Assembly: GCF_011806575.1 (NCBI RefSeq)
Contig: NZ_JAATOO010000019.1
Span: forward strand, 25,233-89,232
Length of the DNA: 64,000 nucleotides
Reading direction: 5' to 3'
From: Vibrio hepatarius
GTDB lineage: Bacteria; Pseudomonadota; Gammaproteobacteria; Enterobacterales; Vibrionaceae
Shown here piece by piece: positions 62,472 through 64,000 of the stretch (positions are counted from its first letter, which is position 1; each line of letters opens with the position of its first letter). The notes beneath the pieces are model-generated. The model saw only the letters and a list, made by a program, of their open reading frames with translations. It was not told where the DNA came from and searched no databases. The translations under genes and the position numbers were made by a program.

Positions 62472-63332
62472 GTGATAAAACGTTATCTCATCACACTGTT
62501 ATTACTGTGTTCCGCTGGCACCGTGATTTTCAGCTACTACCAATCATACACAAACAACCCTTGGACTAGAGATGGTCAGGTCAGCGCGCACATCGTTTCG
62601 ATAACGCCCCGTGTAACAGGACAAGTCATTAACGTGTATGCCGAAGACAACTCGCAAGTGAAACAAGGCGACTTATTGTTTGAGATCGACCCAAGTATCT
62701 ATAAAGCGTCGTACCACAAAGCTTTGGCGACAAAAAGGCAAGCTGTTGCTCTGTTAGCAAAAGCAAAAAACGAAGAACAGCGTGCACTCAATTTAGAGAA
62801 GCGCACACCTGGGGCTGTGCCAGTATTAACACTGAACAACCTAAACAATGCGGTAGAAACGGCGGTTGCCAACGTAGAACTCGCGAAAGCCAATGTTGAA
62901 GAAGCAAAGTTGAACCTCGATTACACCAAGGTTTATGCACCAACCAACGGTTACATTACCAACCTGAACTTACGAGTAGGCTCTCAAGTCGTGGCGAACT
63001 CTCCGGTTGTGGCTTTAATTGATGAAGACAGTTTCTGGGTAGAAGGTTACTTCAAAGAAACGGACTTAGTGGGCGTTAATCCTCAAGATACTGCTTACGT
63101 GACTTTGATGATGCACAACGATGTGCAACTGAAAGGTGAAATCAAAAGTATTGGCTACGGTATTGCGAAACAAGACGGCAGTACGGGTCAGGCTCTCCTA
63201 CCTAATGTGAATCCTAACTTCCAATGGATACGCCTAGCTCAACGTATTCCAATTAAGGTAAAGCTAGATGAACTGCCAGACAACCTACAGTTGCGCGTTG
63301 GAATGACCGCTTCTATTAAAATCATTAAGTAA
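62472..63332 (+). CDS. HlyD-family periplasmic adaptor (AaeA-like)
   Basis: A 286-residue membrane-fusion protein: one N-terminal anchor (about residues 5-22), then SITPRVTGQVINVYAEDNSQ (biotinyl-lipoyl half), a coiled-coil (ALATKRQAVALLAKAKNEEQ and on), and the second lipoyl half with GSQVVANSPVVALIDED. It links the FUSC pump to the outer membrane. GTG at 62472 is chosen since TTGAGG lies before it; the longer frame from 62436 overlaps the upstream gene. Substrate is likely an aromatic or similar organic acid. Confidence 0.87.
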   Translation: MIKRYLITLLLLCSAGTVIFSYYQSYTNNPWTRDGQVSAHIVSITPRVTGQVINVYAEDNSQVKQGDLLFEIDPSIYKASYHKALATKRQAVALLAKAKNEEQRALNLEKRTPGAVPVLTLNNLNNAVETAVANVELAKANVEEAKLNLDYTKVYAPTNGYITNLNLRVGSQVVANSPVVALIDEDSFWVEGYFKETDLVGVNPQDTAYVTLMMHNDVQLKGEIKSIGYGIAKQDGSTGQALLPNVNPNFQWIRLAQRIPIKVKLDELPDNLQLRVGMTASIKIIK

Positions 63333-63345
63333 TTAGGTGATTGTT

Positions 63346-64000
63346 ATGTTCAACCCCTCAACCAAAGAAGCGATCAAAGCTGCGCTATCCATTGTTATCG
63401 CAATCTGCCTTGCCTTCTGGTTTCAATGGGAGAAACCTTATTGGTCAGCCATCGCTGTCGCGGTAATGGCGTTGAATGAAAGCTTCGCTCACTCGATAAA
63501 CAAAGGCCATAACCGGTTGCGTGGAACTTTATTGGGTACCGGTTATGCCTTTTTCCTTATCGCGATGTTCTCTCAAGACCGTTTTTTGTTTCTCACCTTT
63601 TTCACTTTGTTTCTAGGTATGTGCATTTATATGTCGAGTGACAAAAAATATGGCGATGTATTTACCGTCGGTTTTTCAGTGTGTTCCATCATCGCCTGTA
63701 TGGGAGGATTTGATAACCAAGCAACGTTCCACTTCGCTGTACTGCGTATGCAAGAAACCATTCTTGGCGTAATCACGTTCTCTATGGTGTACCGCTTAGT
63801 ATGGCCAGTTAACACCGAACAGAACTTCATTCACCGCTTTGAGACAAGCCGTGAGATTTTGCTCAACGCCATGAAAACGCCCAACCAAATTGATATCAAA
63901 GCACTGGAAACCAACACCGCTAACATAGAGAAATTGTTCCAACTGCTCGGCTTACCGCTTACTGGTGCCTACTACTTGAAAGAGCATCGTCAATTATGGC
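63346..64000 (+). CDS. FUSC-family inner-membrane efflux protein (AaeB-like), 3' end outside window
   Basis: Open from ATG at 63346 to the window end (218 codons visible). MFNPSTKEAIKAALSIVIAI begins a FUSC/AaeB pump: AFWFQWEKPYWSAIAVAVMA, then RLRGTLLGTGYAFFLIA are hallmarks, with about six membrane segments before a cytoplasmic region begins near residue 165. GGTGATT precedes it. With the DUF1656 and HlyD genes it makes the AaeXAB-type efflux system for aromatic carboxylic acids; the actual substrate is unproven. Confidence 0.85.
   Translation, partial: MFNPSTKEAIKAALSIVIAICLAFWFQWEKPYWSAIAVAVMALNESFAHSINKGHNRLRGTLLGTGYAFFLIAMFSQDRFLFLTFFTLFLGMCIYMSSDKKYGDVFTVGFSVCSIIACMGGFDNQATFHFAVLRMQETILGVITFSMVYRLVWPVNTEQNFIHRFETSREILLNAMKTPNQIDIKALETNTANIEKLFQLLGLPLTGAYYLKEHRQLW

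Overview
The window looks like a chromosomal segment of a Vibrio, probably of the Harveyi/Vulnificus-like marine group. The signs are a CosR-type MarR gene divergent from a BCCT carrier, the RavA-ViaA pair, an aerobactin locus in the vibrio order (ABC importer, iucABCD, iutA), MalI/MalX/MalY, integron attC-like sites and typical vibrio GCGAGCC terminators. Species and chromosome cannot be fixed from the sequence alone. There is no rRNA, confident tRNA, CRISPR array or complete insertion sequence.

Layout. 1-12.8 kb is ordinary core: exonuclease fragment, betaine carrier and regulator, Lrp plus EamA exporter, two small genes beside a Fur-like box, EmrD, ViaA-RavA, Nudix-threonine aldolase, a cytochrome c and a glycine-zipper lipoprotein. 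12.9-21.7 kb is a minus-strand tricarboxylate uptake and sensing block: TctD-TctE two-component pair, an orphan solute-binding protein, PrpF-family isomerase, TctC, a fused TctA-TctB permease and a universal stress protein, ending in an unexplained 77-nt tRNA-sized folded element. 22-26.5 kb holds arsR-acr3, a DUF3047 protein, a decayed GNAT, a GST and MtgA. 26.5-39.9 kb is a complete aerobactin system: exporter, importer (ATPase, binding protein, double permease), iucABCD and receptor iutA, with two Fur boxes. 39.9-45.3 kb is manA-malY-malX with divergent malI and two MalI operators.

45.3-53.1 kb is the accessory part. It has three cassette-like genes (GNAT, HAD, GNAT) separated by attC-like sites, a frameshifted gene, an orphan HipB-like antitoxin with three operator-like repeats but no HipA, and a three-gene set (outer-membrane protein with an unusually long N-terminus, an unrecognised lipoprotein, a Tat-exported M24 metallopeptidase) that is the best candidate for an undescribed system. 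53.4-64 kb returns to core-like content: an Omp85-type barrel with a terminator in its leader, a LysR regulator, a broken small secreted protein, a patatin lipoprotein, PdxY, the AspD/AspT aspartate decarboxylation cycle and an AaeXAB-like efflux operon cut by the window end.

How the parts work together. AspT swaps aspartate for alanine while AspD decarboxylates it, which yields proton-motive force, and PdxY downstream could supply its PLP. TctC/TctBA import a tricarboxylate that PrpF may isomerise, under TctDE control. Aerobactin is made by IucABCD, probably exported by the MFS carrier, taken up by IutA and the ABC importer, and shut off by Fur.
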